Below, piece by piece: positions 6,305-13,341 of a DNA stretch of 17,530 bases. Location: assembly GCA_026388595.1 (NCBI GenBank), contig JAPLJM010000194.1, forward strand, positions 1 through 17,530. Direction: 5' to 3'. Each line of letters begins with the position of its first letter. The stretch's first letter is position 1. Both the position numbers and the translations under genes were made by a program. The DNA comes from Deltaproteobacteria bacterium (lineage in GTDB: Bacteria > Desulfobacterota > Syntrophia > Syntrophales > Fen-1087). Under the pieces are notes generated by a model. It worked only from the letters and a program-made list of their open reading frames with translations. It was not told where the DNA came from and ran no database searches.

Positions 6305-6502
6305 ATGCCAAAAATTAAAACACATCGGGGAGCGGCAAAGCGCTTCAGCCTGACAGGGTCCGGCAGGGTCAAGCGGAGCAAGGCATACGCCAGCCACATC
6401 CTGACATCCAAGACAACAAAAAGAAAAAGAAACTTGAGAAAATCAGCAATCCTCGATAAATCCGATGAACGGGCAATCAAAAGGCTGATCCCTTATAAAT
6501 AA
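6305..6502 (+). CDS. rpmI: 50S ribosomal protein L35
   Basis: This 65-residue, strongly basic protein is ribosomal protein L35 of the large subunit. The opening MPKIKTHRGAAKRFSLTGSG and the closing DERAIKRLIPYK are family hallmarks, and the length is normal. AGGGGA lies about 7 nt before the ATG. It follows infC by 103 nt and precedes rplT by 51 nt, the classic IF3-L35-L20 order. In E. coli, L20 represses translation of this mRNA; the two short inverted repeats flanking rpmI are candidates for such control here. Confidence 0.97.
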   Translation: MPKIKTHRGAAKRFSLTGSGRVKRSKAYASHILTSKTTKRKRNLRKSAILDKSDERAIKRLIPYK

Positions 6503-6504
6503 AT

Positions 6505-6523
6505 AACCGGATACGAACCGGTT
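6505..6523 (+). promoter_or_regulatory. Inverted repeat between rpmI and rplT
   Basis: AACCGG and CCGGTT form a perfect 6-bp stem around a 7-nt loop directly after the rpmI stop. No T-run follows, so it is not a typical terminator. It may protect or regulate the rplT part of the message. Confidence 0.3.
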
Positions 6524-6553
6524 CTTCAAAAGATTAAATCAGGAGACAGAATA

Positions 6554-6913
6554 ATGCCGAGGGTTAAAAGAGCAATTACGGGCAAGAAGAAGAGAAGGAA
6601 GATTTTAAAAATGGCCAAGGGCTTCTTTGGGGCAAGGAGCCGTTTAATCAGGACAGCCATGGAAGCCGTTGAAAGGTCCATGAAGTATGCCTACCGGGAC
6701 CGTCGGGTACGTAAGCGCGAATTCCGGGTACTTTGGATTGCCCGGATCAATGCCGCAGCCAGGCTCAATGAAATAACTTACAGCCGTCTGATTGATGGGA
6801 TGAAAAAGGCACATATCGAAATCGACCGGAAGGTCCTGGCCGATATAGCCGTGCATGATGCACGGGCTTTCTCACAAGTTGTGACCATCGCAAAGGGTAA
6901 GCTTGCAGCATGA
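6554..6913 (+). CDS. rplT: 50S ribosomal protein L20
   Basis: L20 is an rRNA-binding protein needed early in assembly of the large ribosomal subunit, and in several bacteria it is an autorepressor of its own operon. The 119-residue protein shows the long basic N-terminal helix (MPRVKRAITGKKKRRKILK), then GFFGARSRLIRTA and YRDRRVRKREFRVLWIARIN, all typical. AGGAG (6541-6545) lies 8 nt before the ATG. Its TGA overlaps the pheS ATG by 4 nt (ATGA), so pheS translation is probably coupled. Confidence 0.97.
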   Translation: MPRVKRAITGKKKRRKILKMAKGFFGARSRLIRTAMEAVERSMKYAYRDRRVRKREFRVLWIARINAAARLNEITYSRLIDGMKKAHIEIDRKVLADIAVHDARAFSQVVTIAKGKLAA

Positions 6914-7926
6914 TCAATGACTTAGAGGAGCTCCGCGGAGAGGCCGTTGCCGAGCTGAATCAGGCGGAAACGGAAGAAGCGCTCCTTTCGATCAAAACCA
7001 GATACCTCGGACGGAAAGGGCTGCTCACCGGCCTGTTGCGGAATATCAGCCAGGTGCCGCCGGAAGAAAGACCGCTCTTCGGAATGCGTTCCAATGAGAT
7101 CAAGGATATCCTTGCGGAGGCGATCGACAAAGCCCTGCAGCGCATGGTTTTGAAAAAACGGGATGAAGCGCTCCTCCGGGAAAGAATTGACGTCACGCTG
7201 CCGGGCCGTGCCATCCGGGCGGGAAGGCTACACCCAATTATCCATGTAAGCCGTGAGATTTGCGAAATATTTGCCGGATTGGGGTTTTCCGTGGTGGAAG
7301 GTCCGGAAATTGAGCTGGATTATTATAATTTCGAAGCCCTGAATATTCCCAAAGACCACCCCGCCCGGGATATGCAAGATACCTTTTATGTCGAAGAAAA
7401 TATCGTTCTTCGCACCCACACGTCTCCCGTTCAAATCCGGACCATGGAAAAACAGAAGCCGCCGGTGCGTATTCTGTCGCCCGGGCGCGTCTACCGGCCC
7501 GATTCGGATGTCTCCCATACACCCATGTTTCATCAGATTGAAGGTCTGCTTGTGGACAAGGGCATCACCTTTGGCGACCTGAAAGGCGTGCTGACGTTCT
7601 TCGTCAGAAAAGTATTCGGTGAGGACACGGCTATCCGGTTCCGTCCCAGTTTCTTTCCCTTCACCGAACCCAGCGCCGAGGTCGATATCCGATGCGTGAT
7701 GTGCCGGGGGACCGGTTGCCGCGTCTGCGGGCAAAGCGGCTGGCTGGAAATCCTGGGATCGGGCATGGTGGATCCCGAGGTCTTTAAAAATGTGGGATAT
7801 GATCCGGAGGAGATTTCAGGTTTTGCTTTCGGTCTCGGCTTGGAACGGATTGCCATGCTGAAATACGGCGTATCGGATATCCGGCTTTTTTTTGAGAATG
7901 ATTGGCGTTTTCTGGAGCAGTTTTAA
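6910..7926 (+). CDS. pheS: Phenylalanine-tRNA ligase alpha subunit
   Basis: PheS forms the catalytic half of the alpha2-beta2 enzyme that charges tRNA-Phe. The 338-residue protein has an N-terminal coiled-coil arm (about 1-90) for tRNA contact and then the class II core. Visible motifs are THTSPVQIR (169-177), GRVYRPDSDVSHTPMFHQIE (192-211) and FRPSFFPFTEPSAEVDI (244-260). Four cysteines (C262, C265, C270, C273) form the C-x2-C-x4-C-x2-C cluster common in many bacterial PheS proteins, probably for zinc. The start overlaps the rplT stop (ATGA) without a separate strong ribosome binding site. The stop overlaps the pheT start by 1 nt (TAATG). Confidence 0.97.
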   Translation: MINDLEELRGEAVAELNQAETEEALLSIKTRYLGRKGLLTGLLRNISQVPPEERPLFGMRSNEIKDILAEAIDKALQRMVLKKRDEALLRERIDVTLPGRAIRAGRLHPIIHVSREICEIFAGLGFSVVEGPEIELDYYNFEALNIPKDHPARDMQDTFYVEENIVLRTHTSPVQIRTMEKQKPPVRILSPGRVYRPDSDVSHTPMFHQIEGLLVDKGITFGDLKGVLTFFVRKVFGEDTAIRFRPSFFPFTEPSAEVDIRCVMCRGTGCRVCGQSGWLEILGSGMVDPEVFKNVGYDPEEISGFAFGLGLERIAMLKYGVSDIRLFFENDWRFLEQF

Positions 7927-10334
7927 TGTTCGTTAGTTTTCGTTGGCTCAGAGATTATGTCGACATCGACCTTGCACCGGCGGAACTGGCCGACTGCCTG
8001 ACGATGGCGGGCCTGGAGGTGGATGCCGTCCGGGAAACAGCGCCTGATTTCAACAAAGTGGTTGTCGCAAGAATCCTTTCACTCAGATCCCATCCCAACT
8101 CGGACAAATTATCGCTCTGCGAGGTGACGACGGAAACGGATATCCTGCCGATCGTCTGTGGCGCTAAAAACATTAAGGTCGGCGATATTGTACCGCTGGC
8201 CCTGGTCGGGGCGACCATTCCCGGCGGCTATACCATCAAGAGTTCACAGATTCGCGGGGAGCGGTCTGAAGGGATGCTCTGCTCGGAGGAAGAACTTGGC
8301 ATCGGTCCGGATAACACGGGTATTATGATCCTCTCGTCCGAGCTCACCCTTGGACAGGACTTGATTGACGCGCTGGACCTGCGGGATACCGTTCTGGATA
8401 TCGGGATCACCCCGAACCGGTCGGACTGCCTGTCCATCATCGGTGTGGCGCGGGAAATCGCAGCCATAACCGGTGGAAAACTAAAGGCGCCTGAGATCAT
8501 CTTCACGGAAAGTGATGAAGACATCAACGGGATCGCGTCGGTGCAGATTCTGGATCCCGACCTATGCCCCCGGTATACCGCCCGGATTGTTAAGGATATC
8601 ACCATCCGGCCTTCGCCGTCCTGGATACGCCGGCGACTGGAATCCGTGGGGCTGCGCGCCATCAACAATGTGGTGGATGTGACCAATTTTGTCATGCTGG
8701 AATACGGTCAGCCGCTGCACGCCTTCGATTACCGATTTCTGGAAGAGGGACGGATCGTCGTCAGAAAATCCCGGGAGGGAGAGACATTCATTTCTCTCGA
8801 CGAGAAGGAACGGTTGCTGCGGGCGGACACCCTGATGATCTGTGACGGCGTCAAGCCTGTGGCCATTGCCGGGATCATGGGGGGACTCAATTCGGAGGTC
8901 AAAGACGACACCGGGATGGTGCTTTTGGAAAGCGCCTACTTTGATCCCGCATCAATCCGGAAAGCATCCCGCTGGCTGGGAATGGGCACAGATGCCGCTT
9001 TTCGGTTTGAACGGGGGATCGATCCCGAAGGGGTGGTCCGGGCGCTGAATCGAGCGGCCCAGTTGATCGCGGACCTTTCCGGGGGGACCGTTTGCCGGGG
9101 TTATATTGACCAATATCCGAAGAAGATTGAATCTCCCCGTGATATTCCCCTGCGCATCAGCAGGGTTCGGAATATTCTGGGAAAGGCGATCACGCCGACG
9201 GAGATCGTGCAGATCTTGGAAAGCCTTGAGATGACCGTTAACAAAGGGGACGATCTTCATTACCGCGTAACGCCGGCCACGTTCCGTGTGGACATCAGCC
9301 GGGAAATTGACCTGATTGAAGAGATCGCCCGACTCTATGGCTATGACAGGATTCCAGCTACTCTCCCCGCCATTTCCATGATGTCCTTGGAGCAAAACCG
9401 TCGGAAAATCATGGAAGAGCGGATCCGTCCGCTGTTGAATGGTTATGGTTATTCCGAGGTGGTCACCTACAGTTTTATTCCGGCAACGGCGGTAGATCAC
9501 CTGGGACTGCCGGACGGCGATGAACGGCGATCGATGGTTGTGATCCGGAATCCTCTGACGGAAGAGCAGTCCGTGATGCGCACGACGATGATATACAGCC
9601 TGCTGGAAACGATGCGGAAAAATGCCAATGCGGGGTGTTTTGACCTGAAAATATTCGAGATGGGAAGAATTTATCTGGCTCGGCAAACCGGAATGCTCCC
9701 CGAGGAAAGAAACAGAATCGGCGGCATCCTGACCGGCGCCCGCTACGATGACCGCTGGCATTATTTAGGGCTTGCATCGGATTTCTTCGATCTCAAAGGA
9801 TGTCTGGAGGGTCTCTTTGATCATCTGAAGATCGCCTCTCTGAGATTCCGGCCGGATCTTCGGGAGCCTTTCCTGCATCCGGGACGATCCTGTTGCATGA
9901 CCGTCGGGAAAGATGTCATTGGATTTCTTGGCGAGGTTCACCCCGATGTGTTGACCAGAATGGACCTGAAGAACCGGGCGATGGTCTTTGAAATGGATCT
10001 GGATGTTCTGGCCGGTCATTTTTCCGATGCGTTATCTTATCAGGACATTTCAAAATACCCATCCAGTTCGCGGGACGTGGCCTTCCTGATTTCCCGTGAT
10101 CTGACGGCGGAACAAATAATTAAATTTTCACTTGATATACATGAAGAATTGCTTGAAAAAGTCTGCATTTTTGATGTATATGACGGGAGAGGCATACCAG
10201 AGGGCATGATAAGTTTGGGGCTAAGGTTTTCTTACCGGGCCTATGATCGGACATTAACGGATCAGGACATCGGCCAGGTGCATAATGCCATCATAAAGCG
10301 AATTACAGAGAAGAGCGGCGCCAAAATCAGATAA
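7926..10334 (+). CDS. pheT: Phenylalanine-tRNA ligase beta subunit
   Basis: PheT is the large subunit of phenylalanyl-tRNA synthetase, holding tRNA binding and the editing site that clears Tyr-tRNA-Phe. The start is ATG 7926, overlapping the pheS stop; the protein then opens MFVSFRWLRDYVDIDL as expected. It has 802 residues. The N-terminal tRNA-binding domain (about 40-150) includes HPNSDKLSLCEV and CGAKNI. The B3/B4 editing region has NNVVDVTNFVMLEYGQPLHAFD, given here in part. B5 follows, then a degenerate class II core, and the C-terminal ferredoxin-fold anticodon-binding domain begins near DISKYPSSSRDVAFL. Length and order are complete. ihfA begins 37 nt downstream. Confidence 0.97.
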   Translation: MFVSFRWLRDYVDIDLAPAELADCLTMAGLEVDAVRETAPDFNKVVVARILSLRSHPNSDKLSLCEVTTETDILPIVCGAKNIKVGDIVPLALVGATIPGGYTIKSSQIRGERSEGMLCSEEELGIGPDNTGIMILSSELTLGQDLIDALDLRDTVLDIGITPNRSDCLSIIGVAREIAAITGGKLKAPEIIFTESDEDINGIASVQILDPDLCPRYTARIVKDITIRPSPSWIRRRLESVGLRAINNVVDVTNFVMLEYGQPLHAFDYRFLEEGRIVVRKSREGETFISLDEKERLLRADTLMICDGVKPVAIAGIMGGLNSEVKDDTGMVLLESAYFDPASIRKASRWLGMGTDAAFRFERGIDPEGVVRALNRAAQLIADLSGGTVCRGYIDQYPKKIESPRDIPLRISRVRNILGKAITPTEIVQILESLEMTVNKGDDLHYRVTPATFRVDISREIDLIEEIARLYGYDRIPATLPAISMMSLEQNRRKIMEERIRPLLNGYGYSEVVTYSFIPATAVDHLGLPDGDERRSMVVIRNPLTEEQSVMRTTMIYSLLETMRKNANAGCFDLKIFEMGRIYLARQTGMLPEERNRIGGILTGARYDDRWHYLGLASDFFDLKGCLEGLFDHLKIASLRFRPDLREPFLHPGRSCCMTVGKDVIGFLGEVHPDVLTRMDLKNRAMVFEMDLDVLAGHFSDALSYQDISKYPSSSRDVAFLISRDLTAEQIIKFSLDIHEELLEKVCIFDVYDGRGIPEGMISLGLRFSYRAYDRTLTDQDIGQVHNAIIKRITEKSGAKIR

Positions 10335-10371
10335 ATAACAATAGATATCACTAAATGACAGGAGGGATAAA

Positions 10372-10647
10372 ATGACCAAAATCGATATCATTCAGGATGT
10401 ATATGACAAACTGGGATTTTCAAAAAAGGATTCAGCCCGGATCGTAGAGTCTGTTTTTGATATAATGAAGGACAGTCTTGCACGCGGTGAGCGGATCAAG
10501 ATTTCCGGTTTTGGCAATTTCCTCGTGAAGGAAAAAAAATCCCGTCGGGGCAGGAATCCTCAAACCGGTGATGAGATTGAAATCACCGCTCGAAAGGTGC
10601 TGACCTTTAAATCTTCTCAGGTCCTTCGCAAAGCCCTGAATGACTGA
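10372..10647 (+). CDS. ihfA: Integration host factor alpha subunit (DNABII)
   Basis: This 91-residue protein belongs to the DNABII family of DNA-bending nucleoid proteins. RIKISGFGNFLVKEK (41-55) and the minor-groove arm tip GRNPQTG (60-66) are intact, the proline at 63 being the residue that kinks DNA. An alpha-type call rests on the position right after pheT, which is where ihfA lies in many proteobacteria, and on the helix sequence. AGGAGG lies 7 nt before the ATG. The likely beta-type partner is the gene at 15449 in this same window. It shares the translation operon and is followed by a MerR-type regulator. Confidence 0.9.
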   Translation: MTKIDIIQDVYDKLGFSKKDSARIVESVFDIMKDSLARGERIKISGFGNFLVKEKKSRRGRNPQTGDEIEITARKVLTFKSSQVLRKALND

Positions 10648-10697
10648 GAAGTGATGGGCTCCGGCCCGGGAAGCTCCTGTTGTGAAATCCTAAAGAC

Positions 10698-10714
10698 TGA
10701 CCCTGTAACGGTCA
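10698..10714 (+). promoter_or_regulatory. Inverted repeat upstream of the MerR-type gene
   Basis: TGACC and GGTCA form a perfect 5-bp inverted repeat with a 7-nt spacer, in the 104-nt gap between ihfA and the MerR-type gene. It could be an operator or a small hairpin. No matching promoter spacing is obvious, so the assignment is weak. Confidence 0.22.
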
Positions 10715-10751
10715 ATCATGTTGCATTTAGGGCTTAGGATTGAGGATTGAC

Positions 10752-11093
10752 ATGGACGCATCGATTCCTGACAAAGTCTATTTCCGGATTGGTGAAGTCA
10801 GCAAGATCCTTGGCGTTGAGCCTTACGTGGTTCGTTATTGGGAGTCGGAATTCAAAGCCATCAGACCTGTTCGCACCACGTCCGATCAACGTCTCTACCG
10901 GCGTCAGGACGTGGAAATGTTCTTGACGATCAAAAAACTTCTCTATGTTGACCATTACACCATTCTTGGGGCGAAAAGAAAACTGGCCGGTAAGGTGAAT
11001 GAAGAAGAAGGTGAGAATGGCGCCGCAGAATATAAAAGCCGGCTCATGGAAATAAAAAGTCTTCTGCAACAAGTGCGGGAAATGCTGCAGTGA
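10752..11093 (+). CDS. MerR-family transcriptional regulator
   Basis: This is a small DNA-binding protein of 113 residues. A MerR-type winged helix-turn-helix begins near residue 8: YFRIGEVSKILGVEPYVVRY is followed by WESEF and then RLYRRQDVEMFLTIKKLLY. The C-terminal part (TILGAKRKLAGK, then an acidic stretch and a helix) is a short dimerisation region without the metal-binding cysteines of MerR or ZntR, so the inducer is unknown. ATG 10752 is chosen because GAGG (10742-10745) lies 6 nt upstream; the frame also allows TTG at 10740. A MerR-type gene after ihfA is a recurrent deltaproteobacterial arrangement (recalled, not checked). The gene ends 25 nt before a perfect bidirectional terminator, so it closes the operon. 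Confidence 0.88.
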   Translation: MDASIPDKVYFRIGEVSKILGVEPYVVRYWESEFKAIRPVRTTSDQRLYRRQDVEMFLTIKKLLYVDHYTILGAKRKLAGKVNEEEGENGAAEYKSRLMEIKSLLQQVREMLQ

Positions 11094-11118
11094 GCGTCAT
11101 CCTCCCCATGCACTTATA

Positions 11119-11150
11119 AATAAAGCCGATTAAGGTTAATCGGCTTTATT
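11119..11150. terminator. Bidirectional terminator of the merR/PxxKW pair
   Basis: AATAAAGCCGATTA (11119-11132) and TAATCGGCTTTATT (11137-11150) form a perfect 14-bp stem with an AGGT loop. It stands between the MerR-type gene on + and the cysteine-rich gene on -, which run toward each other, and gives a T-rich 3' arm on both strands. It very likely ends both transcripts. Confidence 0.85.
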
Positions 11151-11176
11151 CCCCTTCAGGTTCGATCTCAGGTTTC

Positions 11177-11458
11177 CTATTTTTTATTGGCCCGCTTCGA
11201 GGCCTTCAAAGGATTGACTTTCTGAACCGCTTCTTTTACATCGGCCTTGATATTGGTGGCCATGGCGCATTTCCCTGATAACCATTTTGCTGCCGGTTCC
11301 GGATAGATCTTACAATACTTGCCCGCGGCGCCATCCATGACTTTGGCACAGCCAATACATTGATCAATGATGGGATGGCACGCGGCCCCTTTGAACCCGC
11401 AACCTTTTTTCGTCATAAAGCCGCAATCGATACCGATCTTGACGGTTTGACAGATCAT
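11177..11458 (-). CDS. PxxKW-type cysteine-rich protein
   Basis: This small protein carries eight cysteines in the first 64 of 93 residues, in the order MICQ, DCGF, KGCGF, AACH, QCIGC, YCK, GKC. They are followed by the signature PEPAAKW (PxxKW) and a basic lysine-rich tail. The set matches the PxxKW cysteine-rich family that I recall from deltaproteobacteria, whose function is unknown; metal or iron-sulfur binding is likely but unproven. The start is set at the second methionine (11458), because AAAGGA lies 8 nt upstream. The ATG 21 nt further up has no such site. It has its own promoter (11535-11563) and a hairpin in the leader, and converges with the MerR-type gene. Confidence 0.8.
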   Translation of the reverse strand: MICQTVKIGIDCGFMTKKGCGFKGAACHPIIDQCIGCAKVMDGAAGKYCKIYPEPAAKWLSGKCAMATNIKADVKEAVQKVNPLKASKRANKK

Positions 11459-11488
11459 TTGAAAATTCCTTTCTGACATTCATTGTTC

Positions 11489-11505
11489 GGGGTTTCAAAA
11501 ACCCC
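11489..11505 (-). promoter_or_regulatory. Leader hairpin of the PxxKW gene
   Basis: GGGGTTT and AAACCCC form a perfect 7-bp stem with a 3-nt loop. It lies in the transcribed leader between the promoter and the ribosome binding site of the cysteine-rich gene. No T-run follows on the minus strand, so it is not a simple terminator; it may affect message stability or translation. Confidence 0.4.
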
Positions 11506-11977
11506 TGCATGCCTGTTATTTTAAAAATCTGGTCTTCCTAACAAAATTGAAAACGACTGTCAAGGAAATAATGATTTTCTTGACAAAAAAGTCGTCATGC
11601 ATGGAGAGCATGTTCCATGAAAAGGGTAACAAAAATATTTATAAATTTGCACAATTTTCCTTGATTCTCATTTTTCTTTGTGTTAGGCATTGACCCGGCC
11701 TTGGTTTCAGGCAGGGCATCTCTGCTAATGCTTTATTAACAAGGGTTAACGGGTGTCGGCGGTGTTGCTTCAGGGGCGATGTTCAGTCATAGAAAGTTCA
11801 CATAGAGTAAGCACGGTTGCTTCTTTTCCTAATACAAAGCATACATATTACCGTCCTGGCGCGAATACCAGGAAATTTGCTGATGCTGAGGGCCAGAAAG
11901 AATGAAGACGACCCGTAACCCATATGGGGAAGGTCGATCGATTTAACCAAATACTATTGAAAGGGGGAACGGAAGGA
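11506..11977. other. Gene-free region between PxxKW and HU genes
   Basis: About 0.47 kb with no convincing gene. It holds the minus-strand promoter of the cysteine-rich gene and an imperfect palindrome around two facing TTGACA boxes (11554-11594). Further right are CATGGA/TCCATG (near 11600-11618), TTAAC/GTTAA (near 11735), TCCTGG/CCAGGA (11854-11873) and CCCATATGGG (11919-11928). The promoter of the HU gene at 11978 should be here, but no good -35/-10 pair stands out. A 14-codon ORF at 11902-11946 is probably chance. A small RNA is possible but cannot be shown. Confidence 0.6.
11535..11563 (-). promoter_or_regulatory. Promoter of the PxxKW gene
   Basis: On the minus strand a perfect TTGACA (11558-11563) is followed, after exactly 17 nt, by TAGGAA (11535-11540). 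Transcription would begin near 11528, about 70 nt before the chosen start codon. The -35 box is one arm of a palindrome whose other arm is CTTGACA on + (11579-11585), so a regulator could bind there. Confidence 0.55.
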
Positions 11978-12250
11978 ATGACAAAGGCGGATCTGGTTAG
12001 TGCAATGGCTGGTGGTGCGGAGATTTCAAAGGCGGCAGCGGCAAAAGCCTTGGAGTCCTACATTGCAACGGTCGCAAAGGAACTCAAGAAAAATGGAAAG
12101 TTGGGCCTCGTTGGTTTTGGGACGTTTTCCGTAATCAAGCGGAAAGCGAGAGAAGGCAGAAATCCACAAACTGGAAAAACGATTAAGATACCGGCGAAAA
12201 AAGTAGTGAAGTTCAAAGCTGGCAAGGCGTTGGCCGACAAAGTCAAATAA
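11978..12250 (+). CDS. HU-type DNA-binding protein (DNABII)
   Basis: This is an HU-like nucleoid protein of 90 residues that bends and compacts DNA as a dimer. Key features are the MTKADLVSAMA start, an alanine-rich helix (EISKAAAAKALESY), LGLVGFGTFSVIKRKAREG (42-60) and the arm tip RNPQTG (61-66). The ATG at 11978 gives the standard family N-terminus; GGAAGGA abuts it and AAGGGGG lies further up. An in-frame extension to 11924 would add 18 atypical residues and is not favoured. It is monocistronic, with a 0.5 kb gap before it and a 15-bp palindrome after it. It is one of three DNABII genes in 5.4 kb. Confidence 0.92.
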   Translation: MTKADLVSAMAGGAEISKAAAAKALESYIATVAKELKKNGKLGLVGFGTFSVIKRKAREGRNPQTGKTIKIPAKKVVKFKAGKALADKVK

Positions 12251-12272
12251 GGTTTTTTGTTAGACATTATCC

Positions 12273-12313
12273 CACTAAGGCCTCCGGCGTTGTTTTTTCC
12301 GGAGGCCTTAGTG
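12273..12313 (+). terminator. Strong palindrome after the HU gene
   Basis: CACTAAGGCCTCCGG (12273-12287) and CCGGAGGCCTTAGTG (12299-12313) form a perfect 15-bp stem around an 11-nt loop that contains six T residues. It starts 23 nt after the HU stop, and trpS begins 37 nt later. A T-run after the stem is missing, so termination is likely from position and strength but not certain. Confidence 0.65.
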
Positions 12314-12350
12314 CATTTGGATTGGTTGAAGACTTTTTGGAGCATATAAG

Positions 12351-13340
12351 GTGACCAGAAAACGAATATTGAGTGGCATGCGTCCTACGGGCAAACTTCA
12401 TCTGGGCAACCTGCACGGGGCCTTGAAAAACTGGGTTGATCTTCAGGAGCGTGGGGAGCATGACTGTTATTATTTTGTGGCAGACTGGCATGCCCTGACC
12501 AGCGATTACAGCGACACGGTTAACCTTCGTGACAATCGTATCGACATGGTCATCGACTGGCTTAGCGCCGGACTGGATCCGGAAAAAAGCACCCTGTTCG
12601 TACAATCCAGCGTCAAAGAACATGCCGAATTGTTTCTTATCCTCAGTATGATCACCCCGCTGGCCTGGCTGGAGCGTAATCCGACCTACAAAGAAATGAG
12701 GGCGGAATTATCGGGGAAAGATCTTTCCACCTTCGGATTTTTAGGCTATCCCGTACTACAGGCTGCGGATATCATCATGTACAAGGCCCATGGCGTGCCG
12801 GTCGGCGTTGACCAGCTTCCGCATGTTGAGCTCACCCGAGAGATCGCACGTCGCTTTAATTTTATGTACAGAGAGATATTTCCCCTCCCGGAACCGCGGC
12901 TGACTGACTTCCCCAAACTGCTTGGGATCGACGGCCGGAAAATGAGCAAATCCTATGAAAATTCAATTTATATCAGTGATCGGGGAGACGTTCTGGTGAA
13001 AAAAGTGGCTGCCATGTTCACGGACCCGCAACGCATGCGCAGAAAGGATCCCGGGCGCCCCGAAATCTGCAATGTCTATACCTTTCACCAGATTTATTCA
13101 CCGGCGGAGGATGTGGATCGTATCGGGGTCGAATGCCGGAATGCGGGCATCGGCTGCACGGATTGCAAGCAACAACTGTCCGCCCGTATAGCGGATACTA
13201 TGAAGCCGGTTCACGACCGCCGGGATTACTATCTTCATCACCCGGACGAGGTCCGCGCCGTCATCGAGTGCGGAAATGCCCGAGCCACCCGGATCGCCCG
13301 GCAGACCATGGAAGAAGTCAGGGAAGCAGTCAAAATTTGA
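12351..13340 (+). CDS. trpS: Tryptophan-tRNA ligase
   Basis: TrpRS charges tRNA-Trp; it is a class I synthetase acting as a dimer. The 329-residue protein shows the HIGH-type motif as PTGKLHLGN (12-20) and the KMSKS loop as GRKMSKS (195-201). The conserved segments DWHALTS and QAADIIMYKA lie between. Toward the C-terminus CRNAGIGCTDCKQ carries three cysteines, as in a subset of TrpRS. The start codon is GTG at 12351, with GGAG 8 nt upstream. It follows the HU palindrome and ends 1 nt before the scpA ATG. trpS, scpA, scpB and the rluB-type gene are tightly packed and probably form one operon. Confidence 0.96.
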   Translation: MTRKRILSGMRPTGKLHLGNLHGALKNWVDLQERGEHDCYYFVADWHALTSDYSDTVNLRDNRIDMVIDWLSAGLDPEKSTLFVQSSVKEHAELFLILSMITPLAWLERNPTYKEMRAELSGKDLSTFGFLGYPVLQAADIIMYKAHGVPVGVDQLPHVELTREIARRFNFMYREIFPLPEPRLTDFPKLLGIDGRKMSKSYENSIYISDRGDVLVKKVAAMFTDPQRMRRKDPGRPEICNVYTFHQIYSPAEDVDRIGVECRNAGIGCTDCKQQLSARIADTMKPVHDRRDYYLHHPDEVRAVIECGNARATRIARQTMEEVREAVKI

Positions 13341-13341
13341 T

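Noticed and set aside
8952..9761. 269-codon minus-strand frame inside pheT
   Set aside because: Shadow of a complete, conserved pheT; no domain or upstream signals.
11902..11946. 14-codon ORF before the HU gene as leader peptide
   Set aside because: No good ribosome binding site, no biased amino acid content and no paired terminator structure.
12321..12350. TTGGTT-17-TATAAG as trpS promoter
   Set aside because: The -10 box would touch the GTG start, giving a transcript that begins inside the gene; the ribosome binding site at 12339 shows that a leader exists.
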